64,000 bases of DNA. Source: Echinometra lucunter (Eukaryota > Echinodermata > Echinoidea > Camarodonta > Echinometridae). The stretch spans positions 1,652,935 to 1,716,934 of the forward strand of contig CM057160.1 of the NCBI GenBank assembly GCA_029962745.1, read 5' to 3'. A model generated the notes under the pieces. That model saw only the letters and a list, made by a program, of their open reading frames with translations, had not been told where the DNA came from and did no database searches. Position numbers and translations under genes: made by a program. Positions 26,286-38,400 of the stretch are shown here, one piece after another (the stretch's first letter is position 1; each line of letters begins with the position of its first letter).

Positions 26286-26905
26286 GGTTTCTTGTAAAGT
26301 ACCAGTATCCACCTCTGCAGTGCACTCATGGTGCTTGCTCCAGAATATCTCACAAATCTCAACTTTTAGTCAGAGTGTCAATAGTCAACCCAACATCAGA
26401 ATACCTTACTTCAACTTTTGTTAAAGGTATATTCATTCCAAATACTCAATCATCATTTAGAATGAGCTTCAGACGTTCAGATTTCTTTTTTCCAGGAGTG
26501 AATTTGGTAACCTTCTGTATCAGGAGACAATGGAGTTGTATCTATAAGGGCCTGTTTTGGGATTTTTAAATTTCATTTATTAATTTGCATCTCCTGCTAT
26601 CTGTGTAGTCCAATTCTGGCAGTTGGTGCAGACATTCCTTAAGAGCAGCACTATCTTCTGGAAGATGTCCAATCAAAATTTACAACATTCCAGTTGTGTG
26701 TTTAATCAGTCATAACAAAATACTGGTAAAAAAATTAGAAGCTCTACTGATACACAATAAAACATACAGAAAGTATTTTTTCACCATGTATTATGACAAG
26801 ATACATAAGTCTGAGGTTTCTCAGCATTTGATATTAAAGAGGGAGACATTACAAAATCTAACAGTATCTACTAGGAAAAACATATCATGATATCTGGACA
26901 TTTGA

Positions 26906-27779
26906 CCCATCGAGGTACAGTGTCTCCTTTAGGAGACACTTTTGCAATATCCATTGGTCCAGGAAGCTGGGCATTACATATTATACATGAGCAGAAAGAG
27001 AAAAATTCACTGAAAAAAAGGCCAAATTCCAACACAGTATAGTGTGACATTCTCAAATTAGAGCAATTTAATTGTAAATAATCACTAAACTCTCTGAACT
27101 GGCAATGCAAGGAATATTATATAATCCCTCTTTTTGTGCTCAAATTGGCAATGTTTGATTAAATTTTACGATTCTAATTCATTTTGGTTCATGTTATATC
27201 CATATCTATTTTTTTCAAACTATGTAAGTGTGGAAAAAAATAATAGTTGTTGCCAATTTAAAGGTAGGAGATCTCTTTTGCAAAATCTTCGAAAATCCAT
27301 ACAACTTGGCAGTTTAGGACATGCCCTTCTGATACTGTTTATTTAATCTTACGGTCATACAAAAATGAAAATCTGGCTACCATCCTTGAATAAGCAAGTT
27401 GGATCAGCTCTCCAGCAGAAGCGAAGCCAGCTAGCTAGCTAGCTCAGCCGCGTGCAGCTTGCGGCCACCACATGTACCGTATAATAGCAGCGCTGTACTG
27501 TATGTAACGTGAATCCTTTCGCTGTGCGCTATCTCAAAAAAAAAATACGCTAACATTTTTGATCTGAAATAAGTAGAGAGTTATCAAAAATGTTACTTAT
27601 TCAGTTAATTAGCCATGTACAATCCATTTTTCTTTCACAGAAGTTTTTAATAATCATTCTCTTATAATTGAACACATATTCACACATCTTAATATTTTAG
27701 AGCTACAAATGGGATCTCCTACCTTTAAGGATTGAAGATGATTAATTTAGACCTCAAGAAAGCTGTGTACCTCAATGGG
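26906..27779. mobile_element. Allelic copy of the nested TTAA elements
   Basis: The same nested pair as 16886-17764. The inner element (27262-27724) is 6 bases shorter, mainly through a small deletion near the AT-rich centre. Confidence 0.75.
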
Positions 27780-28255
27780 TTAATAGTGTTTATCTCTATT
27801 ACCAAACTATATCAGCAAGATAGAAAACATCAATATCTTCTCCCTTGCGATGGTATCTTTATATTGACATGAATAACACAATTCTACAGACATCTTCTCT
27901 GTAAGGCATATAACTCTTCTGCATCAGACTTTACTACACAAACATGCAGCGTTAGAAAAAAATAAAAATGCCACTGCATTTCTGCATTTGACCTCACACC
28001 ACACAGTAGAATGCATCAGCCATGTACACTATCTGTATTGCCTTTGTTGTAAGAAATAGATAACATCATCCATGTCTTATGTACACGGTCTACAAACATC
28101 ATGTTCACATTCGCATTTAAGCATGTTTTACAATTAATACGGTTTATATCTGGTTATTAGACACTAGAGGAGACCTAATATCGATGGTAATACACCACTC
28201 CTTCAGTACATGTATTGTGGTGAAAATGATCACAACTTGACTTCTTTACTGTTAA

Positions 28256-28660
28256 CCCATTCATGACAGAGGTCCACATTTTGTGGTTTGGCCTAATATC
28301 TTTTGATGCAAAGCCCTAAAAATCATACCAAATACATGAGCAGAAAGAGCAAAAAATTCTACACAAACTGTGTCCATCTTGGTTGCGTCAATATTTGTTG
28401 TTTGATGCTGAAAATTTTTTAAAGGAAAATAAGCATTAAAATCCTTAAATTGGCAATGTGATAGAAAGTTTAAAATCACCATTTTCCCATACAAATTGGA
28501 AACTTTTTGACTTCTAATCATAATTTCTGTCAATTTATATTCATTCAGATACATGAAAAGAAGAAGAAAAATGTAGCAATAAAATAAAAATGTTGGTGTT
28601 GCCAATTTGAAGAATAAAAGCGGATCAAATTAGGCTTAAATAATTCCTGTCACGAATGGG
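28256..28660 (+). mobile_element. TTAA-flanked MITE, piggyBac-like (copy 3, with empty site)
   Basis: 405 bp with TTAA at 28252-28255 and 28661-28664. The allelic block at about 18228 reads ACTGTTAAAATG with a single TTAA and no element, which gives the exact pre-insertion site. Confidence 0.93.
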
Positions 28661-28802
28661 TTAAAATGTTCAATGGTTAGTTCAAATGGTTGCATGAAAT
28701 GAGAACAAAATAAAACTGAAGATAAAAGAATAGGTAGCCTTTGATGTCAGCGTTGACAGTACAAAAGTCCTTCTTTTCATATCACTCATTATCAACAGAA
28801 CT

Positions 28803-28948
28803 GGGCCCCGTTTCATAAAACCTGTCATCAATAACAAGTTGCAATAACTATAAGCTACTGAAATCTTTGCATCTGACTGGCTGAGAAGAAATTTGTCATA
28901 GAAATGTGGCAGTTTTTACCGATAACAAGTTTCATGAATCAGGGGCCC
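28803..28948. mobile_element. Hairpin MITE, GGCCCCGTTTCATAAAAC family, right-block copy
   Basis: The allelic counterpart of 18368-18516, without the tandem duplication of its 3' end. Confidence 0.8.
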
Positions 28949-29458
28949 TGAAGGGGTACAGACTGAGTTCTTGAGTATTCCAGGTAGCTCTCTTCAAGGA
29001 GTGCGTCAATACTTCATACTTGTACGCATCATGTATCCATGGCATGCTTAGTTCAACATATAAGGTATCTCAGTAAATAAGTCATCACGATAAATTCGCT
29101 GAGGATGCAATATCGTCTGTTCCACAGGCAATAACATGTAGGGAGATTCATCTCCGTATAGCTTGGTTTGGTTACACAAGTAACTACTTCCTGCAGTAGT
29201 TGTCTCATCTGTACATGTGGAATTTACATACGACGAGTCTCTTTCTGGATAGGTACTGGACTTCTCTCAGGTGGTCAACAGGGAATAAGGATGGCTCAAA
29301 TGTATTGTCTTTGGCTAGAATATGCCTGATGATAGAGCCGAGTTGAGGGTGATAAATGCGGACAGATAGACATACAGGAATCAGGAATCAGGAAGGACCA
29401 AAGTGAGGTGGGGAGAAGGTGTGGTATACAGTACTTGACACTAGAGGGCCAGCCAACC

Positions 29459-32400
29459 TCAGCTTTCTTCTAAAAACGTGATTTCTGGATCGTAGTCATC
29501 CTGTGAGAATCAAAAGAATATGTTAATTTGTGATTTACACAGATGTACACTTAGATGTACATGTTCTCTAGAAGTTGAAGGGAGAAAAAGGTTATAACAT
29601 TCCATTCATACAATTAAGGAATCTGAACAATTTGAAGTCATATCAGTGATATCAATTGATAATTGTCTTCTAATATCTCGGGCTTTCTAACAAACTCTGA
29701 AGGAAGCAGACAGTTCTTGGATAATTCCTATGGTAATTTAGTCATCGGACAAAAGAGATTCTGTAAGATTTATCAAACTTATATGAAAACTATTAAAACT
29801 AGATGAATCTTCGACCACGCGTGGTCGAACTTTATGCCTCCGCTATTACCAAATCAGAAATAAATGGCACTTCATGTTGATTTATTTTCATTTATACAAT
29901 GACATCTTTGACCTTGACCTTTGACCTTGTGACCCCCAAATCTAATGAGAGCATTGCCGTTTCCATATGCATACATGAGCCAAGTTTGTTGAACCGTCAA
30001 ATGGTTGCTGAGTTATCACAAGAACGAACCATTTCTACGTACATAATGACCTCTATGACCTTTGACCTTTGACCTTGAGACCCCAAAATCTAATCAGATC
30101 ATTTTCCCTCCCATATGCATAACTGTGCCAAGTTTGAGGTTGATAGGTCAAATGGTTCTTAAATTATCGCGAGAACGAGCCATTTTTATGTGTTTTATTA
30201 GCTCTATGACCTTGACCTTTGACCTTGTGACCCCAAAATCTAATCAGATCATTGTCCCTCTCATATGCATACCTGTGCCAAGTTTGAGGTTGATAGGTCA
30301 AATGGTTCTTAAGTTATCGCGAGAACAAGCCATTTTTATGTGTTTTATTACCTCTATGACCTTGACCTTTGACCTTGAGACCCCCAAAATCTAATCAGAT
30401 CATTGCCCCTCCCATATGCATACCTATGCCAAGTTTGAGGTTGATCTGTCAAAAGGTTCTTAAGTTATCGTGAGAACGAGCCATTTTTATGTGTTTTATT
30501 ACCTCTATGACCTTGACCTTTGACCTTGAGACTCCAAAATCTAATCAGATCATTGTCCCTCCCATATGCATACACGAGCCAAGTTTGAAGTTGATCCGTC
30601 AAACGGTTCTTAAGTTATCGCGAGAACGAAAACGGGACGGACGGACGGACGGACGGACGACCCGAAAACATAATGCCTCCGGCAACCACCTACGGTGGGC
30701 GGAGGCATAAAAAAACTTGTAACTGCAATACATGTAGCCTGCAATAACCACATTCATCAACATAGAGGCTCACCCTCCAAAAGATTTACAAAGGAAAACA
30801 AATGAATACAAGATGAATTTCACGAACTACTCACATTTGATGCCATGTAAAGATGATGTTGCCACACACTTCCCAGACTTTCTGGATTCTGTAAGTATTG
30901 GTCTTCTTTCAACTCGTAGATTTCATATGCACATTTCATCTGGAGAATGAATAAAAAAATAAATAAAAAATTGACAAATAAGTATAACCAGACAAAATTA
31001 ACATTTTGAAGTACATTTTAACTGCGAATATATCAGTGAGATACAGTGGTGGCCAAAATGATTAGAATGTCTGCTAAAATTTTGACTTGTTTATCCATAT
31101 TTTGATTGATGCATCCGTATTTTCTTGTTGCTGAATTATGCAAACTGTAATAAACCATGTAAAATATCTGGGTCATTGTCAAGACCATATTTAGTGGAGT
31201 TTTTGTACTTTTCTATACCAACCCCACCCCCTCTCCCACAAGAAAGTATAAATTGATATCTTCCTGGCAATATAAGTGTAAAGTAATGATTCCCTTTAAC
31301 ACTTGAGCAGTTCCAGCATTACTGAATTTCAGAAATTTAAACCTTTCTAAACTCTCACCAGGGGCGTCGCTGGAGGGGGGAGGGGGTGTGCCAAGAAAGG
31401 TATCAATTTGAACTTTCTAGGGGAGAGGGGTCCTGAGGGGATGGGGTGGGTATAGAACAATACAAAAAATCCACTAAATGTGGATTTGAACCAGATATTT
31501 CACTTGGTTCATTACAGTTTGCATAATTTCACATCAAGAAAATACAGATACATCAATCAGAATATTCATAAACAAGTCACAATTAAACTTAAAGTCATTT
31601 TAGTAGGTGTTCTAATATTTTTGACCACCACTGTACTTTTCAAAAATAAAGATGATAATGTCCCAATATTGCATATAAAAGCATAATATTCCTTTCATGT
31701 CTCCATGAGCTTTGAAATTGCAATGAAACACCCAACCAGGAATATCAATGCCCTTCCCTCATACATTTATCACAATTAGCCTTAACAACTAGTCACAATA
31801 CAAATCATCTCCTACCAATCACCCATGAGCAAAAATACCCTTAGTGGTAATTTATCAGGGTTTTATTATCTATAGGGTTAAGTTATCGAAGGAGTGAGTG
31901 CCCTGGGGAAGTAGAATGCTGGAGATCAGTTTTCAAAGGTAGCCTTTGCAAATAAAAAGAAAGAAAAAATAATAATAATATCAAAAATAAAGAAAACAAA
32001 ATTAGATGACAATTATTAGGAGATCAATGGATAAAAACTGAATCAAATCAACTTCATATTGGACTCACCTGCTTTGCACATTTCTTCGGGGGCATCCTTC
32101 CTACATTTGTGGCTAGTCCCGGGCAAAGAACACTAGATATAGGCAAGAGACCGGTCTTACTGACATTTGCATTGTGCTTTTGTACTGTGGAAGAGGAAAC
32201 AGGTTAGAATCGAAAGGGGGTGGGGATTAAAACTTGTAAATTTAAACCCATTACAAAGCAGTCAGCAGAGAGCAATCTCAGAAAATACACAAATACATAC
32301 TTCCAAAAACTATTTCTGAAATCCAATTTAAAAACTTTTAATGTGATAAGAAAAAGAAATTCTAATGAATGTGTACAACATATTTTTCCTCTGGGTTGGC

Positions 32401-35400
32401 ATACAGAACATTGGCAATTACATTAAATCTTTCAATAACAGGAACTGCCCTAAACTACTAAAATGATAAAATATGCACCCTAAGAAATGACTGAAATAAG
32501 CCACTGAATTACTTTCATCTGGAGGGAAAAAATATCTATCTTTGCAGATAATGTGACTGCCCTAAATGTCAAGTACGTGTTCACTCTGTCCATGCATTGG
32601 GGAAATGTCTCTTCGGGCATACACATATAGCTTGTTGTGAACATGACCTAGCATGTATAAATTACCAAGTATAAACATACTGATATGACTACCCTAAATC
32701 CCAAGCATGTGTTCGCTCTGTCCAAATTTTTAGGGAAATCGTCTCTTAGGGCATACATGTGAACATGACCTAGCATATCAATGACCAAGTACAAACCTGC
32801 TAATATGACTGCCCTAAATGCTAAGTATGCATTCACACTGTCTGATACATCCATAGGAACTCTCATGGTAGGAGCTGATATAAGGTATTTGATGGGAGTG
32901 CCTTGGTTGAAACCTTCCCAAGATGTCTTCTCTGTGTTCCCCCAGAACTGCTGACACGTCTGTATAATGATTGCATCACCCTGCCATTTCCACAAGACAT
33001 GGCAGAAATATTAAGCGAAAGGAAAATACAATTCAATCGTTAATTCAATCAATTATCCAAATACAGTGAAAAGTCATAAAAACCACCAAAGGGAGACAAG
33101 AAAGGCAGTCTTTGTGAGCAGGTCTATATGGACAGGTTTCTTTAAAGGGAAAGTCCACCCCAGAAATTTCACTGTTTCAATAAAAGGAGATAAATTTGAA
33201 CATTATTTTTAAAAAAATGAGCAAAATCGGTCAAAGAATAAGAAAATTACACTCACTTACATTTTCTAGTAAATTACTCTCGGCTCTGCAAATTGGCAAC
33301 ACTGATGACATCATATACGAGCAACTCTCCATTCACTTTGTACATGAAATGTCACATTTTCTCAATTTTCTTGGAAGTTACACATTTTCTAACCCCCATA
33401 GTCAATGTATGTTGGGAAGAATTGCTTTTTACATAGCATACTTTGAGTATGGGGTGAGCAAATGTGCAACTTCCAAGAAAATTGAGAAAATTGAAAAGTG
33501 AATGTTGAGCTGCTCACATATGATGTCATCAGTGTTGCCACTTTGCAGAGCCGAGAGTAACTTATTAGAAAATGTAAATTAGTGTTATTTTCTTATTCTT
33601 TGACCGATTTTGCTCATTTCTGTGTTAAAATGCTGTTCAAATTTAACTCCTTTTATTGAAACAGTGAAACTTCTGGGGTAGACTTTGCCCTTAATACATG
33701 TTTCAATGGGAAAAGTTATTCAAGGGAAACAAAAAGTGTGGTCTCTATCTAGACACAGGCCTTTCTACACAGGTGGTGGCTAAAGCAGCTTTGATCACAG
33801 GTTTCCACTTCAGAGAAAGTAAGTGAAAACAAATAACAGTCTGTGAATGGCATATCACAGCACTTGTTCTTGGTACATTGTAGATTCTTTCATTTTGGTT
33901 TCCTTCAACATCCTACAGTGATTCTTACGAAATGACTTCAGTAGGTAAGTTTGTAAAAACTACTGGAAAAAATTAATCAACATTACTTTGTGGAAGAAGG
34001 TATCCTTGGTATTCTTGTTTGTGAATTTTTAGTAGGAAAACGATGTCTACTATGCAATGGCACAAAACTTCCTTCATATCTCAACCCATTGTAGCATACT
34101 CAGTTAGGACAAAGTTGTTTTCAAAAAGCTGGTTATTCTAAATTTTCTGCACAAGATTTAAGAATTTATTTATTTCTTAGAAACACACACATGCACATGT
34201 AGGTATCAATATGCCTATAGCACAATAATTTATTGAATGTTCGATGAAAGAGCAATGGAGATAAAATGTCTTGCTCAAGGGTATAAGTGCCATGCCAGGG
34301 ATTGAACCCCTAATTCTCATGTCTCTAGTCAAGTGCCTAGGTTTAAGAAATGGTCAAAACTACTCTTTTTTAAACTTTGATATCCAAAACTTACCACTAA
34401 AAGTTCACCATCTTTCTCTGTCATTATCATTTCTTGTAACCTATTCATGCTGCAATTAGTTAAAGTGGATGAAGGAGAAGAAGAACAATGGTTCAAATAT
34501 CAATGGAAAATTGAAGAAGTGGTACATGCTGCACCAGTCTGAGATAAAATGATTAGACAGTAGTATAAGAATCTGGATTGCTATAACAAATACATGTAGA
34601 AGCTTCACTGATCTGTCTGAGACAGCTCAGCCAAAACACCTTCTTATAGTAACAATTCATTGTTCTCTGATTCCTGTCATGCAGTGCTACATGTATCCTA
34701 ATGACCACTAGGTCTCTAATTCTTGTAGGCTTAATACAGGATCAAGCAAGCTTTCATAGGCCAATGATTCTGGTGGGCCAGTGGGCCACGAAGTTTGCCA
34801 CAAATATTTCTAAAATAGAATAAAATGATATGATCGTGTTTGATGTTGTATGACACAGCTGAAATTCAAACATACTGATACATGTATGCTGAAAAATCTC
34901 TAGAAGATTTCTGTACAAAATGCAGACTAGGCAATGTAGTACTATAGTCCAGATAAGAACCTCATTATTTGTTCTCTACTTTCTTGCTTTCTTTTGTTCT
35001 TATATATGATTGTCTTTTTTTCTTCATTAAGTTTTTGTAAAATAAGACTCAAAGAATTTCTCATAGCCAAAGTGGGCCTCAAGTTTATAAAAAGGTTCAG
35101 GAGGGCTACCACAGGCAATGGGCTCACACAGATATCAATTATGAGTTTCACCAACAGAAGACTTACAGTTGCCAACCGAAGTGCCTAGAATATGCTAGAT
35201 CAATGCCTCCATCCATGTACCCAAAACTATTGGCTGGAGATACCTACAAGGTATAACAAAGGAAAAAAAGATAGAGTGATCAACAAGAGTTACAAAGAGA
35301 GAATGCACACTGCACTTTATAGCACACTGTACATAATGCACCAAGGGTACCACTACAAGGGCATCACATCACCTGGAGCACCAGCAGCACACGACGCAGC

Positions 35401-38400
35401 ACAACCCTCTCCGGGGCCCCGTTTCATGAAACTTATCAATAACAAGTTGCAATAACTGTTATAAGCTACTGAAATCCTTGCATCTGATTGGCTGAGAGCA
35501 AATTTGTCATAGAAATGTGGCAGTTGTTACTGATAACAAGTTTTATGAAACCAGGCCCAGGACAGTGTCTACGCTTTTTGGGAGAGTACTTCTTCAAAGT
35601 TCAAGAAAGTAGAAGAGGGAATCAAATAGATGGAGAGTGGAGATAGAGAGAAAGAAGGAGTATATTAAAGACAAAAGAGAGAGGCAGGGAGAAAAAAGAG
35701 AGAAGAAACTAGAAAGGACAGGGGTAGGCAGCTACAGTGGGGGAGGGAGGGAGGGAGGGAGACAGAGAGAGAGAGAGGGGGGGGGGAGGGGAACTTAACA
35801 CTTTGATTGCTTTTTTAGCCGAATGACATGTTCAGGTCTTTGCCACAAGTGCCAGTCAGCACAAAACAATACACACAAATTAGTGTAAGAATTGCTCTGT
35901 TCAACACAAAAGAAATGCAAAATTGCTGATTTCCCGGCATGAGTAGATACAATACTTTAGACACCCTGTATAGATTCATTTTGTACTGTAACACTGTAAT
36001 AATCCTAATGCCGACGGTAAATCTTGCTCGTGAGAAATACAGTGGGCACAGGAAAATTTTTGCTTGGCTCATAGAGGTAAAAACACAAATTTATGCATAT
36101 GATTTATCGCCACCTGCTGGATGTCTCCTCACAGCGACTCCTTTACTGTGCTCATTATCAAATTTAAATTAATATCATTCTTATTGCATTTTTTGAATGA
36201 ATGAAGGCTTGTTCATATACTGCATTAAACTGCTTTAAAATATATGGCAGGCATTTTTTAGGATTATGACACAGTACACGGAGGCATGTCTGAACAAGCC
36301 TTAAAATAGGGCTCGACAACTATGGGCATCCAGGAACCTTGGGCTCCATAAGTCTTAGTTCAGAACTTCCAACCCCTAAATCTGAACATCTTTATGAAGG
36401 GACTCAATGCAATCTGATCCTAAAATTTCAATTTGGACCCGAGTCTATAAAAAAAAAAAATCAGTGTAGATCTCTGCCTTAATCATAACAAAGTAAAATA
36501 TTTCAAACATAAATAAATTTGAATAAAAGAAGTTGCTTTCAACTTACTATTGCATCAGCTGCTGGAGCATTTTTGAAAATGTCTCCCTCTGAAACCTGAG
36601 ATGAAGAAAGGAAGTATTACATGTAGATTACAGGGAGGCTACAATGTAGCTAAGGTCCAGTTAAATCCATATAAAAAAAATTATCAAATTTAGAGAGCCG
36701 GTACTTTTTTAAAAATCTACTGTTTCTCTCTTCCTTCAACTTTTTTTTTTCCCTTTTAGGTAAAGGATATCATACATGAAGGTCCCCATTCAATGGAGTA
36801 CTCAATTCTGGACTAAACTGTTAAAATTAATGATGGGTTTGTCCCGCTGTCCATGCATGTGAAATATTTACATGTAAATGTATGCAGGTACATTGTATAT
36901 AGGACTAGTATGAGTCATAACTTCATTAACAACAAAAATATCCCTCTACATACATGTGATGTAGATTACTCCAATTAAGAAATATAAATAGTACAAACAG
37001 CAGGTAGGAAAAAAATTAAGGAAAGCTGAATACAGTGAATTTCTGACATAACATCACAATGGCATAAAGAACATTATTACATGTATGTTTTAACTACTAC
37101 GAGGAAGTAGGAAGTACTGTGTGCAGTGAACACATGATGCTAGCAGAACCGTATGTATTATCATTCATAACCATATATTGAAGGGCTATATGTACATGTG
37201 ACTAGCAGGAATCTAATCTGTAGCAGTAACAGAGCACTTGTGTGATTGAATGGTGTCCTGATAACAGGTGTGCACTGAACAACTTATCAAATCTTCTCCA
37301 AATCAGTATTAATCTTTGTGAAAAGCAGTCTGATAAAAGTAAATTGAAGCAAATTTTGGACCTTGTATGAAATTCAAAGTGTACAATTATGTGCATATAA
37401 AGCAGCCATATACATGTAACCTTTACAAATCACTACCATTCCTTTTGAACAAATATGCAAACATTCATTCAGTAGTACTTTATGACCTGGGGAGCGTTTC
37501 ACGAAGAGTTTTGTCGGTGAAAATCACCAACAAATGTTTTAAGCTACTGAAAATCCTCACATCTGATTGGCTGAAAGCAAATTAGTCAGTGAAAATCACC
37601 GACAAATCTCTTCATGAAACACTCCCCTGATCATACTTGTGACTTCAGAATTTGAAAGGTGATGGCTAATGATATATGTAAGATTACAGAAAAAAAGGTC
37701 TTGTGTCTAGACATAAAGCATTAATAATCAAATTACGATAAACTGTTTATGAATAAAAGTACAAGTGTAGTGTACTGAAGTACAGCAACGCATTCATCAA
37801 TATTCATGGTTTTTTCCTTAAGTTAAGAAAAAAAAAGATTGTTTAAATACTGTAACTTCATTTTATGTATTTCAGAGACTCTTTATGGAACACACAAAGG
37901 ATCAAATGGTTGAGTTATCTACATGTAAAATTTCACTTCAAAAGCCAAAACAAAACAAAACAAAACAAAAACAAAACAAACAAAGAAAAAAAACACACAA
38001 GGACTTCAGTGTTTTTGCTCATTGCATGTATTGCTATTGACTGAATCACAGACTCCCAAATGTGCATTGGTAATATGCTTTAAAGAGAAAAACTAGCATC
38101 CCCTCCCCCCCCCCCCCAAAAAAAAAAATAACTTGAAAACCACTACATTTCACTTACGGTACATTTCTGTATAAACTATGGTAGTAAAAGTGACTACATG
38201 TATGTCATCTATGTTGTATCACTCTTAACCCGTTGAGCACAAAGCCCAAGATAACTAGGGCTGGAGTCAAGGGAAAATGTGTATTATATTGATAATCAAA
38301 TCGTCCCTGTTCTCACGAAGTGACAGATACATGTACGAGGAAAATCACAATTTTTTCAGTTTTGGGTTATTTGGATTTTTGGAACATCTTTCACTAACAT

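Larger units (their letters stand above)
22975..33997. repeat. Right copy of the duplicated block
   Basis: Begins at the first base after the N gap with the sequence found at 13148, and matches through TTTGTGGAAGA, the last bases before the gap. It is longer than the left copy because of four insertions (about 23710, 28256, 29799, 33146). Two tandem arrays are longer in the left copy (18.5-18.7 kb and 21.3-21.8 kb). Beyond 33997 the unique sequence carries the 5' exons of the macro gene. Confidence 0.9.

Noticed and set aside
30062..30710. Repeated open frames with MTLTFDLETPKSNQII phrases
   Set aside because: The monomer length is close to a multiple of three, so frames stay open by chance; no start, splice or domain support.
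13148..34000. A CRISPR array or prokaryotic island
   Set aside because: The repeats are transposon or tandem units without regular short direct repeats and spacers, and the genes have spliceosomal introns.
34994..35455. Plus-strand open frames (one of 64 and one of 87 codons, in the same frame with one stop between) that look protein-like
   Set aside because: They are the antisense of the macro-gene exon at 35243-35167, which reads VSPANSFGYMDGG on the minus strand with good splice borders. The second frame also runs into a hairpin MITE.
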